64,000 nucleotides of DNA, taken from contig NC_008228.1 in the NCBI RefSeq assembly GCF_000014225.1, forward strand, positions 124,001-188,000, read 5' to 3'. Position numbers and translations under genes: made by a program. This DNA is from Paraglaciecola sp. T6c (lineage in GTDB: Bacteria; Pseudomonadota; Gammaproteobacteria; Enterobacterales; Alteromonadaceae). Of the stretch, positions 16,810 through 25,031 are shown one piece after another. The first letter of the stretch is position 1, and each line of letters opens with the position of its first letter. The notes beneath the pieces were generated by a model. That model had not been told where the DNA came from. It saw nothing but the letters and a program-made list of their open reading frames with translations, and did no database searches.

Positions 16810-16936
16810 GTAATTACTTTCGTCACAAGATTGATATTATTTACATATTCAGGTATTTACTTTACCTAAGCTATTGCTCTAACGGTGCAATTAACTAACC
16901 ACGGCCATAATGGGGCCTGACTTTCGGAAGTCGTAA

Positions 16937-17944
16937 ATGACGAATATTAAAAAAGTAAGTGAGCTTGCAGGCGTATCAACCGCAACAGTATCACGCACAC
17001 TTAAAATGCCAGATATGGTCACCGCTCGAACCAAAGAAAAGGTGATGAAAGCCGTTCGTGAAGCGGGTTATAGGCCAAGCTGGTTAGCGACCAGTGTTAA
17101 AACTGGGCGCACAAATACTATCGTTGTTTTAGTTCCTAATCTGATAAACCCCTTCTTTATGCGCATCATTGGCGGCATTGAGCAGGCCGCCCAAGAACGT
17201 GGTTTTACAGTGTTACTGTGCGATACCCAAGGGGAGAGTAAGCGCGAAAGTGATTATGCTTCTATGGTATTGACCAATAGGGCTGATGGCTTAATTCAAC
17301 TCGATCATTCATTTCCCTTTACTGAAGATGATGCCAAATTAGCTGAAACTATTCCTATGGTCAGTGTTTGTGAACGTATTCACTCTGATAAAAAATACCC
17401 AGTCGTGGCGCTTGATAACTATGCCGCTAGCCGCGCCTTAGCCCATCACTTAGTCAGTTATGGACATACCAAGTTCGCTGTTATTGTGGGCCAAGTGGTT
17501 AGCCAAATTCATAAAGATCGTCTCTACGGGCTGCGCAGTGTCTTAGCGGAAGAGGATATTGAGTTTGACGAAGACATGATAGTTGGGCAAAGCTATAGCA
17601 TTGAAAATGGCATAGAAGGTATGCGCCAATTATTAGAAAAACCTAATCGACCCAGCGCGGTTATCTGCTTTAACGATGATATAGCGATTGGTGCCATGCA
17701 CGAAATTCATCGCCAAGGACTACGAGTACCAGAAGATATTTCCGTGGTGGGATTTGATAACGTAAAAGTGGCTGCTTTTATGAATCCCCCGTTAACAACT
17801 ATTGATCAACCCGCTTATGAAATGGGTCGCAGAGGAATGGAGATCCTCAGTGATGTAATTAATGGGGTTCCGTTGACTCGCAGTAGCGAAATGCTTCCTT
17901 TTCAACTGCTTGAGCGTGAAAGTAGCGGCCCCGCTCCTATCTAA
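16937..17944 (+). CDS. LacI family transcriptional regulator of the N-glycan locus
   Basis: Sugar-responsive DNA-binding protein of 335 residues. Residues 4-23 (IKKVSELAGVSTATVSRTLK) are the LacI helix-turn-helix, followed by the hinge helix near residue 50 (SWLATSVKTGRTNTI); residues about 60-330 are the periplasmic-binding-like effector domain (VLVPNLINPFFMRIIGGIEQ, ICFNDDIAIGAMHEI, ISVVGFDNVKVAAFMNPPLT). It is CytR/PurR-like in layout. It stands between the two divergent arms of the locus and next to three matching palindromes, so it is the probable local repressor. The inducer may be mannose, GlcNAc or a Man-GlcNAc disaccharide; this is inference. Confidence 0.92.
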   Translation: MTNIKKVSELAGVSTATVSRTLKMPDMVTARTKEKVMKAVREAGYRPSWLATSVKTGRTNTIVVLVPNLINPFFMRIIGGIEQAAQERGFTVLLCDTQGESKRESDYASMVLTNRADGLIQLDHSFPFTEDDAKLAETIPMVSVCERIHSDKKYPVVALDNYAASRALAHHLVSYGHTKFAVIVGQVVSQIHKDRLYGLRSVLAEEDIEFDEDMIVGQSYSIENGIEGMRQLLEKPNRPSAVICFNDDIAIGAMHEIHRQGLRVPEDISVVGFDNVKVAAFMNPPLTTIDQPAYEMGRRGMEILSDVINGVPLTRSSEMLPFQLLERESSGPAPI

Positions 17945-18033
17945 AAGTGATTTTCGTGTTAAACAAAGGCCATCAAAAAAGATTGTTTTTATTTTGCCTT
18001 GTTAATTTTTTGTATATTTTTTAGCTTAAGTTG

Positions 18034-18062
18034 TTGACATGTTATAAGAGTGGCTCTATATT
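18034..18062 (+). promoter_or_regulatory. Near-consensus sigma-70 promoter for the TonB-receptor arm
   Basis: TTGACA at 18034-18039, a 17-base spacer, and TATATT at 18057-18062 (5 of 6 matches). Transcription should begin around 18069, a few bases before the operator at 18075-18088. It is the strongest promoter match I see in the window. Confidence 0.75.
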
Positions 18063-18074
18063 TTTCCGGTAAAT

Positions 18075-18088
18075 TGTAATCGATTACA
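18075..18088. promoter_or_regulatory. LacI-family operator, copy 3, at the receptor promoter
   Basis: TGTAATCGATTACA, identical in its 14-base core to copy 1 and with similar flanks (AAAT before, TTTT after). It begins 12 bases after the -10 hexamer, covering the early transcribed region, a classical repressor position. Confidence 0.8.
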
Positions 18089-18236
18089 TTTTATTGGGTA
18101 GGAATTTACTAATTCAGTGTTCTGTAAAAAGCATAAAACAAAGAAAAAATAAGCGGTTACTAAAGTGGGCTGTGACACATGTTCACGGTTACATTTGGTT
18201 AAACGGAAATATCCGATGGCGATTAGGAAAACACAT

Positions 18237-21131
18237 ATGAACAACACCAGTGACAAAATATTCGGTAAATCAATGCTGAATTTTGCGGTTGTGTGTGCAA
18301 TGGGTCTTGTACCTTCGTACGCGTTAGCACAGCAGACAAACCAAGAGCCCAGTGGCAGCGATGCAGAAACTGAGGTCATTCAAGTACGTGGTATTCGTGC
18401 TTCAGCTGCAGAAAATTTAGCAATCAAGCGATTGTCGAACGCGGTAGTGGATGCCATCACGGCAGAAGATATCGGTAAGTTCCCAGATAAAAACGTTGCG
18501 GATTCTTTGCAGCGTGTACCTGGTGTTGTTATTCAGCGCAACGGCGGCGAAGGTTCAAGTGTGAGCATACGTGGTTTATCGCCTAGCCTGACGTTTACCC
18601 AATTAAACGGTAACTTTATTGCAGCCTCTTCTGGTAACCCGTCTCGCTCGTTCTCCTACGAGTTACTGCCTTCAAACTTAGTCGGTAAGGTCGAGTTATT
18701 TAAATCGTCTGAAGCCCGCCTCGATGAAGGCGGTATCGGCGGTACGGTCATAGTACATAGCCGTAAACCGCTAGACATGGATAAAAACTCGGGCGTAGTT
18801 AGCCTCGAATACACTTATGCAGATATTACAGATTCCTACGAGCCTCAGCTAAGTGGTATCTATTCTTGGAAGACTGACGAAGAAGACTTTGGTTTTTTGG
18901 TGGGCTTTACACAGCAAGACAGAACCAACCGTACTCAGACTTCTCGAGTCAATATCATCAATCAAAACTTTTTGTATACCGAGCGTCGCAACGGTCAAGA
19001 GATTGAAGGCGGTGCCCAAGGATATGCGCGCCAAAGTTTAGTTCAAGAAGTATTAGAAGAAGATCGCGAGCGCACTGGCGTGCAGTTTACTGCGCAATGG
19101 CGCCCCACTGATAATTTAGAAGTTGGCTTCAACTACTTTCAATTCAAACTCGGCTTAGATTCGGTTTTACACCAACTTGAATACCCTGAGTGGCATGATA
19201 CCAACCAATTTTGGACGGACGTATACGTTGATGCAGAAGCGCAATACGTCACAGGTATTGACTACGCCAGAGGCGTTTCAGGAGAAGCGTTAGATACGCA
19301 AATTCCCCGCATGAACGGCGAGTACGTGGTTGAAGAGTCTACGTCTGACACGTTCGACTTTTTCATGGAATACGAAGGCGGCGACTTTAATGTGAAATTT
19401 GTTGCTGGTCATACAGAAGCTGAAGGTGGGCCGACTGAAAAGTACCGTGCCGCATATTATTCTGGTAGTACTGCAGATTATTGGGGCTGGCGTTTTGAAA
19501 ACGAAAACCTAGTCACTAATATTGATCCAGAAATGTTTAATCGCTTAAAGGCCGGTGAAGGTGGTGAAGCGGATATAGGCGCCACGGATTCAAGCTTTGT
19601 TGGCGGGACTCAAGAAGAAGATTACGCCCAGATTGATACGGATTGGTTTGTTGACTGGGGCATAGTTGAAACGCTGCGCTTTGGTGTGAAGTATCGTAAA
19701 GGCTCTATTCATCGTGACACACGCAATACCTACTATCTAGCCAAAGATTTTGATATCGCAGCAGGTGAAGCACGTCCTGGCGGGATCACGCTGGATGATG
19801 ATTACTCACGTAATGGCGGTATTCCACTGCTTACCACTGTGATTGCTGACCAGCCTTTAGGAAACTTAGGTGGGTCAATTAATACGAACTTGTTCCCGGT
19901 TGTGAACTGGAACAAATATCAAAATGAGTTAGAGACCAATTTCCAACGTTACACCCGTTTTGAACCCGACTTTGTCTATGACGTAGAAGAAGAGGTTAAA
20001 GTTGCTTACGTGCAAGCTGATTATCGTTGGGAAAATTTCCGCGGTAATTTTGGCGTACGTTTTGTAGACACAGTTAACACCAACACCGCCAGTGATCGTT
20101 TGGAGTTTCGCTTAGACCGCGTCAATCTTGACGGAGATGACGTTGCCCAAGTTAACGGTATTGTGCGCGACGTGATTGTTAACCCTAAAGAAAATTCATA
20201 CAGCCACGTTCTGCCTAGCTTTAACATCGCCTGGGATATCAACGATGATTGGGTATTGCGCGGCGCAGCAGCGAAAGTGTTATCACGCCCTGATTATGCT
20301 GATTTAGGCCAATTCCAAACATTGACCTACAACTCAAGTGAGTGGGAAGCAGATTCTAGCGATCGCCCAGATTATGATCCCCTGCGTGACAGTGAAGGCT
20401 GGACAGGCAGCGGCGGTAATTCATCGCTACGTCCTCTTGAATCAGTGCAATACGACTTATCACTAGAGTACTACTACGGGGAAGGCTCGGGCGTCAGCTT
20501 GGCTGTGTTCTTAAAAAATATTGATAATTTCGTTGTGCCATTCACGTTAGATGTGAACAGCAGTGTTCCTGATCAAACGTTTACCTTGGTCGAGTCAGGT
20601 GGTGGTACGGTCAATGTTGGTGGAGACATATTGGTACGTGATTTCGACACCGCGGCCAACGGCACTGATGCTGAGTCTAAAGGGGTTGAGTTCTCATTCC
20701 AGCATTTCTTTGAAAACGGCTTTGGGGTATCGGGTAACTACACACGCAATATCACCAGCGCCGCTACCGTTGAGGCTGATGGTCGCCTAGTGGGTGAATC
20801 GCCATTAACGGGCAGCTCAAAATATCAAGGTAACTTCTCGGCCTTTTATGAGAATGACGATTACAGCCTTCGCGTTTCATATAACCGCAGAGGCCCAACA
20901 ATTGGAGTACTGGCCGAAGATTGGGACATCAACCGTTATAGCGATACCTATGATCAAGTTGACGTAAACGCCAGCTATAACATAAACGAAGATATCACCT
21001 TGAGCGCCTCGGTTATCAATCTGACTAAATCAGAAGATTACGTCCATTTAGGGGATGACACCAAAGTACGCTTCTTAACTAATTCGTACAGCGGGCGTCG
21101 CTTCTTTGCAGGCGTCAATTACAGATTTTAA
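18237..21131 (+). CDS. TonB-dependent outer-membrane receptor for glycan uptake
   Basis: Outer-membrane beta-barrel of 964 residues that should import N-glycan fragments using TonB energy. The frame opens at a GTG at 18165, but the ATG at 18237 has AGGA 8 bases upstream and gives a clean signal peptide (hydrophobic core about residues 13-29, ending YALA before QQTNQ). A TonB-box-like EVIQVRGIRAS follows, then the plug domain (NAVVDAITAEDIGKFPDKN, ADSLQRVPGV, SVSIRGLSPS) and a 22-strand-type barrel ending in GVNYRF with terminal Phe. It is of the Caulobacter/Xanthomonas carbohydrate-receptor type. It heads the rightward arm, just behind an operator, and is followed by an F5/8-type-C lipoprotein, a SusC/SusD-like pairing in layout though not in homology. 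Confidence 0.94.
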   Translation: MNNTSDKIFGKSMLNFAVVCAMGLVPSYALAQQTNQEPSGSDAETEVIQVRGIRASAAENLAIKRLSNAVVDAITAEDIGKFPDKNVADSLQRVPGVVIQRNGGEGSSVSIRGLSPSLTFTQLNGNFIAASSGNPSRSFSYELLPSNLVGKVELFKSSEARLDEGGIGGTVIVHSRKPLDMDKNSGVVSLEYTYADITDSYEPQLSGIYSWKTDEEDFGFLVGFTQQDRTNRTQTSRVNIINQNFLYTERRNGQEIEGGAQGYARQSLVQEVLEEDRERTGVQFTAQWRPTDNLEVGFNYFQFKLGLDSVLHQLEYPEWHDTNQFWTDVYVDAEAQYVTGIDYARGVSGEALDTQIPRMNGEYVVEESTSDTFDFFMEYEGGDFNVKFVAGHTEAEGGPTEKYRAAYYSGSTADYWGWRFENENLVTNIDPEMFNRLKAGEGGEADIGATDSSFVGGTQEEDYAQIDTDWFVDWGIVETLRFGVKYRKGSIHRDTRNTYYLAKDFDIAAGEARPGGITLDDDYSRNGGIPLLTTVIADQPLGNLGGSINTNLFPVVNWNKYQNELETNFQRYTRFEPDFVYDVEEEVKVAYVQADYRWENFRGNFGVRFVDTVNTNTASDRLEFRLDRVNLDGDDVAQVNGIVRDVIVNPKENSYSHVLPSFNIAWDINDDWVLRGAAAKVLSRPDYADLGQFQTLTYNSSEWEADSSDRPDYDPLRDSEGWTGSGGNSSLRPLESVQYDLSLEYYYGEGSGVSLAVFLKNIDNFVVPFTLDVNSSVPDQTFTLVESGGGTVNVGGDILVRDFDTAANGTDAESKGVEFSFQHFFENGFGVSGNYTRNITSAATVEADGRLVGESPLTGSSKYQGNFSAFYENDDYSLRVSYNRRGPTIGVLAEDWDINRYSDTYDQVDVNASYNINEDITLSASVINLTKSEDYVHLGDDTKVRFLTNSYSGRRFFAGVNYRF

Positions 21132-21139
21132 TGCGTCAG

Positions 21140-21159
21140 ACCGGCTCGTAAGAGTCGGT
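21140..21159 (+). other. Stem-loop between receptor and lipoprotein genes
   Basis: ACCGGCTC (21140-21147) pairs with GAGTCGGT (21152-21159) around GTAA, with one G-T pair. No T-tract follows, so it is more likely an mRNA-stability or intercistronic element than a terminator. Confidence 0.4.
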
Positions 21160-21200
21160 TAAATGGAAACGTAAAAGACAGATTGAATAGAGGAATAATA

Positions 21201-24035
21201 ATGAAAAAGCTCAAAATGAATAAAACCACAGTGGCCATGCTGATGGCAATGAGCACCTTGTACGGTTGTGGCGGCAGTGCCGATGATCCCAACCCAAGTG
21301 ATGCAGTAGACACGCGTGTTACCACAGAGGCGACCCTTGCCGGTGAGGCAGTTAAAGGTCGCTTAGATAGCGCTCAAATCAGTGTTGAACAGATGAACAA
21401 TTCACCCATCACTATTATCAATGGTGAATTAACTGATGCATCGGGAGCTGTCAACGTAGTCGTTCAAAGCGACCTTGGGTTTGGCATCAACAGTCCATTT
21501 AAATTAACCGTAACAGCAACCGATGCCACCAGCATGATGTGTGATGCTATTGATTGCGCTGGGGTAGCTTTAGGCCAAGAACTAAGTGGCGAGCCGCTAA
21601 CAGGGACAGTGCTTAACTCTTTATCTTTTGTGAACGTGCCTTACGGTTCAGCTGCAAACAGCAGCAGCCTACCCTTTCACGCAAATGCATTGACTACTAT
21701 TGCCACGCCAATAGTGGAAAGTGCCGTTGCAGGCGGCGCGAATATCACTCAACAAGTCTTGTTTGATTCCCAGGCCGTTATCGCATCTGAGTTGGCGCTT
21801 CGCGCATTGGGTGTGGCGACGTCAGGAGTAAACTTGTTTGAAACTGCCCTAATTAGTGCAGAGTCTTACGACAACTTTGTGATGGGTGAAGATTGTGCTC
21901 CTGTGACCTCAACAGATGCACAAGGCAATGAAGTGACCATGGATGAGTGTACGGACGTATTGGTATCTCCAGCTATTATCACTTTATCCTTGGCCAATGC
22001 GGCATTTGCGAACATCGCAACAACCGAAAGCTTTAACGAGCAGTTTGATGCGGTTAATACCGCTATTACCACGGCTATCGAGGGTGACACCACTGCCCTT
22101 ACGCCTATCAGGGAGCGTTTGCTTGCTTCTGTTAGCGCAGTGCCTTTCTTGTCTGAATTAGGGGTTTCAGCCGACAGCGTGATTGACCTTGGCTTATCGT
22201 TTGCACTTTCTAATGATAGCAGCGGCCCAGTTCAAGAAGTGACCACTACTGAAAACTTAGCGGGTGCCACTATCACAGGGCGTGCGCGCATCAGTGACGG
22301 CGAAGCGGAAACCATGGCGTTTGATAAAGACGCGCAAACCAAATGGTTAGACAATGGCGGTGTGCCTTCTGTTGAAGACCCAGCTTGGGTTCAGGTTGAG
22401 TTTGCCCAGGCCCATGCGGTGAGCAGTGTGTTCATTACCAGTGCCAATGATGCGCCAGAACGCGACCCTGAAAACTTCGATTTACTGGCATCTAATGACG
22501 GCGAAAACTGGGTCACGGTGGCAAGCTTTTTAGGTGAATCTTTTGATGAGCGTTTTGAGCGTAAAGAATTTTCGTTCTCTAACGGTTTAGCGTATTCGTT
22601 TTATCGTTTGAACATCACTAAAAATAAAGGTGACACTAGCTTAATGCAATTGGCTGAAATTCAGCTTGTTGGGCCTATTTACGCAAGTACAGATCACACA
22701 GACCCTGTCGGTACAGGTGCGATCAGTGGCCGTGCACGTATCAGTGATGGTGAAGCAGAAACCATGGCGTTTGATAACGACACACAAACCAAATGGTTAG
22801 ATAACGGTGGTGTTCCTTCAATTGAAGACCCTTCTTGGGTGCAAGTGGACTTCCCAGAAGCGGTTGCAGTCAACGTGCTTGGCATTACCAGTGCCAATGA
22901 TGCACCAGAACGCGACCCAGAGAACTTTACTTTAGTTGGCTCAAATGATGGTGGAACGACTTGGACGGTTATCGGCGATTGGCTTGGTGAGTCATTCGAC
23001 GAGCGTTTCGAGCGTAAGTTGTTCAGTGCGAGCAATGCACTGGCATACAGCAGCTACAGACTGAATATCACTAAAAATAAAGGCGATACCAGTTTAATGC
23101 AACTGGCAGAAATTGAGTTGATTGGTCCTGAAATGCCGAGTGTTCAACACAGTCACGGCCCAGACGTAACCTATACTGAGCGCGCGCGCATCAGTGACGG
23201 TGAAGCAGGTACTATGGCGTTTGATAACGATACGCAAACCAAATGGCTAGATAACGGCGGTGTTCCGTCGGTAGAAGAGCCGTCTTGGGTCGTGATTGCC
23301 TTGCCTGAAGCCGCAGCTGTGAACACATTGGCTCTAACCAGTGCCAATGATGCCCCAGAGCGTGATCCAGAGAACTTTGCGGTTTGGGCATCAAACGACA
23401 ATGAAAATTGGACCGAGCTAGCCAGTTGGTTAGGTGAGAGCTTTGATGAGCGCTTCGAGCGTAAGCAATATGCGTTTTCCAATGATGTTGGCTTTAGCTT
23501 TTATCGCTTTAACATTACCAAAAACAAAGGCGATACCAGCTTAATGCAAATTGCTGAAATAGAGCTTATTGGGCCACAGGTTGCTTCGGTTGATATTTCG
23601 TCTGATGCAGGTACCACAATAACCGGTCGGGCACGCATTAGCGACAACGAAGCCGAAACGATGGCCTTTGACGATGATACGCAAACCAAATGGTTAGACA
23701 ACGGTGGCGTGCCCAGTGCTGAAGACCCAGCGTGGGTGCAGCTTGATTTCGTCGCACCACGTATCGTTAACAGCATTGCGATCACCAGTGCTAACGACTC
23801 ACCAGAGCGTGATCCTGAGAACTTTACCGTTTTGGGCTCAAATGACGGTGGTGCCACGTGGGACGAAGTCGAATCGTGGATAGGCGAAAGCTTTGATGCT
23901 CGATTTGAGCGCAAACTGTTCGAAATGCGTAACGGCTTTGCTTACTCGAGCTATCGTATCAATATCAGCAAAAACAAAGGTGACAGCAATTTAATGCAAA
24001 TTGCAGAAATCGAGTTAATCGGCCCAGCTGAATAA
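21201..24035 (+). CDS. Lipoprotein with four tandem F5/8-type-C (discoidin) repeats
   Basis: Predicted surface glycan-binding lipoprotein of 944 residues. The ATG at 21201 has AGAGGAA just upstream; a TTG at 21183 is ignored. The signal ends LYGC with Gly-Gly after Cys (outer-membrane sorting). Residues about 25-340 form an Alteromonas-type region I do not recognise, with several Cys. Then come four copies of a discoidin-like module at about 360-492, 509-643, 658-791 and 808-943, each starting RARISDGEAETMAFD, containing TKWLDNGGVP and TSANDAPERDPENF, and ending QLAEIELIGP. F5/8-type-C/CBM32 modules bind sugars, so it probably hands glycans to the adjacent receptor. It shows no SusD-type features. 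A strong terminator-like hairpin follows. Confidence 0.88.
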   Translation: MKKLKMNKTTVAMLMAMSTLYGCGGSADDPNPSDAVDTRVTTEATLAGEAVKGRLDSAQISVEQMNNSPITIINGELTDASGAVNVVVQSDLGFGINSPFKLTVTATDATSMMCDAIDCAGVALGQELSGEPLTGTVLNSLSFVNVPYGSAANSSSLPFHANALTTIATPIVESAVAGGANITQQVLFDSQAVIASELALRALGVATSGVNLFETALISAESYDNFVMGEDCAPVTSTDAQGNEVTMDECTDVLVSPAIITLSLANAAFANIATTESFNEQFDAVNTAITTAIEGDTTALTPIRERLLASVSAVPFLSELGVSADSVIDLGLSFALSNDSSGPVQEVTTTENLAGATITGRARISDGEAETMAFDKDAQTKWLDNGGVPSVEDPAWVQVEFAQAHAVSSVFITSANDAPERDPENFDLLASNDGENWVTVASFLGESFDERFERKEFSFSNGLAYSFYRLNITKNKGDTSLMQLAEIQLVGPIYASTDHTDPVGTGAISGRARISDGEAETMAFDNDTQTKWLDNGGVPSIEDPSWVQVDFPEAVAVNVLGITSANDAPERDPENFTLVGSNDGGTTWTVIGDWLGESFDERFERKLFSASNALAYSSYRLNITKNKGDTSLMQLAEIELIGPEMPSVQHSHGPDVTYTERARISDGEAGTMAFDNDTQTKWLDNGGVPSVEEPSWVVIALPEAAAVNTLALTSANDAPERDPENFAVWASNDNENWTELASWLGESFDERFERKQYAFSNDVGFSFYRFNITKNKGDTSLMQIAEIELIGPQVASVDISSDAGTTITGRARISDNEAETMAFDDDTQTKWLDNGGVPSAEDPAWVQLDFVAPRIVNSIAITSANDSPERDPENFTVLGSNDGGATWDEVESWIGESFDARFERKLFEMRNGFAYSSYRINISKNKGDSNLMQIAEIELIGPAE
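22278..24030 (+). repeat. Four tandem ~400-bp coding repeats
   Basis: Units at about 22278-22677, 22728-23130, 23175-23575 and 23625-24030, separated by about 50 variable bases. Long stretches are nearly identical at the DNA level (for example around ACCAAATGGTTAGA and AGTGCCAATGATGC), with differences mainly at third positions and in ligand-facing regions. Such similarity suggests recent duplication or ongoing gene conversion. Confidence 0.9.
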
Positions 24036-24051
24036 GCACAGAGCCTAGGTG

Positions 24052-24081
24052 AAAGCCCGCTATCTCTGATAGTGGGCTTTT
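24052..24081 (+). terminator. Hairpin terminator or attenuator after the lipoprotein gene
   Basis: AAAGCCCGCTATC (24052-24064) pairs with GATAGTGGGCTTT (24068-24080), a 13-base stem with one G-T pair and a 3-base loop, followed by only a short T stretch (TTTTG). It probably reduces rather than abolishes read-through into the downstream enzyme genes. Confidence 0.7.
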
Positions 24082-24121
24082 GTAGTTCCACATAGACCAC
24101 GCTTAAAAGAAAATAATCACT

Positions 24122-24991
24122 ATGGCTGAATACTATTATCTTGGAATTGATGCAGGTGGCACACAATGCAAAGCGTCTCTGTACAGCCATGATCAACAAT
24201 TACTCACCACAGGAATAAGTGGGCCAAGCAACCCTGTAAATGGGCTGGAAATCGCCCAAAATGCCATAGTTCAAGCTGCAGAATCTGCCCTGAGTGCAGC
24301 GTCTTTGCCTCATGTTGGTTTGAATCAATTGTGTGTTGGGGCAGGAGTTGCAGGTTTGCATTTACCCAGCCTTCAAGAGGCCATGGAGCAGTGGCAGCAC
24401 CCTTTTCATTCATTTTATTGCACCACAGATTTGCATGCCGCGGTAACGGGCATGCATCAAGGGCAAAACGGCGGAGTCATTATTCTGGGCACCGGCTTTA
24501 GTGCGTTAGGTATGGTGGATGGGGCAATGCACTCTATCGGTGGTTACGGCTTTCCTATTAATGCACAAGGCAGCGGTTCATGGCTTGGGTTGCAAGCCGT
24601 TGAAGCTGTGTTGCTCGCACATGACGGTATTGGTCCGCACACTAGCCTCATCGCTGGCATGACCAAAAACGAAGATATTATGTCTTTGGCTACACGACTT
24701 AATCAGGGCACCTCCACAGAATTTGCCGCATACGCACCGCTGGTGTTTGAACACGCTGAACAAGGTGACTTACTGGCAAAAGGCCTTATCGAGCAAGCCA
24801 CTGAATTTTTGCAGCGGGTTATTTTGCGCCTCAATGATTTAGGGGTCGAAGAGGTCGTTTTGGTTGGCAGTGTTGCTCTGCGCTTACAAAGTCGCCTAGA
24901 GGCGACGGTGAATCAAGCCATAGTGCCCGGCAAAGCCTCAGCAGAATATGGCGCCATGTTACTGGCCAAACAACATAACCCAAATCAATAA
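24122..24991 (+). CDS. BadF/BadG-type sugar kinase, probable N-acetylglucosamine or glucosamine kinase
   Basis: Cytoplasmic ATP-dependent sugar kinase of 289 residues with the ASKHA fold. The N-terminal phosphate-binding loop GIDAGGTQCKASL (residues 8-20) and ILGTGFSALG (near residue 122) are visible, as is GYGFPINAQGSGSWLGL, which matches the eukaryote-type GlcNAc kinase/GspK group of the BadF/BadG/BcrA/BcrD family. In this locus GlcNAc freed by the glycosylasparaginase and beta-mannosidase is the expected substrate. The start at 24122 has a weak purine-rich ribosome site. It lies after the hairpin at 24052 and 40 bases before the glycosylasparaginase gene. Glucosamine kinase is the alternative. 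Confidence 0.85.
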   Translation: MAEYYYLGIDAGGTQCKASLYSHDQQLLTTGISGPSNPVNGLEIAQNAIVQAAESALSAASLPHVGLNQLCVGAGVAGLHLPSLQEAMEQWQHPFHSFYCTTDLHAAVTGMHQGQNGGVIILGTGFSALGMVDGAMHSIGGYGFPINAQGSGSWLGLQAVEAVLLAHDGIGPHTSLIAGMTKNEDIMSLATRLNQGTSTEFAAYAPLVFEHAEQGDLLAKGLIEQATEFLQRVILRLNDLGVEEVVLVGSVALRLQSRLEATVNQAIVPGKASAEYGAMLLAKQHNPNQ

Positions 24992-25031
24992 ACAGCATAC
25001 TTATGTGCAAGCGCAACAAAGAGGATAGCGT

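Larger units (their letters stand above)
16585..16936. promoter_or_regulatory. Divergent control region between GH92 operon and lacI-type gene
   Basis: A gene-free 352 bases, AT-rich, holding two copies of the locus palindrome (16697-16718 and 16796-16809). Leftward, a possible -35 TTGGAC (complement of 16735-16740) stands about 15 bases from TAAATT at 16719-16714, which would put the first operator on the -10 element. Rightward, TTGTTT (16790-16795) and ATTACT (16813-16818) flank the second operator with a 17-base spacer. Both promoters are weak matches. A smaller palindrome CGTTAACG lies at 16682-16689. Confidence 0.6.

Noticed and set aside
22694-23914. Several long open frames on the minus strand across the discoidin repeats
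   Set aside because: They repeat with the same period as the plus-strand modules and have no recognisable protein character; they are shadows.
22278-24030. CRISPR-like or satellite repeat array
   Set aside because: Units are ~400 bp, in frame and code for discoidin modules; there are no short repeats with unique spacers.
21201-24035. SusD-type glycan-binding lipoprotein
   Set aside because: No TPR-like helical SusD domain is visible; the C-terminal two-thirds are discoidin modules.
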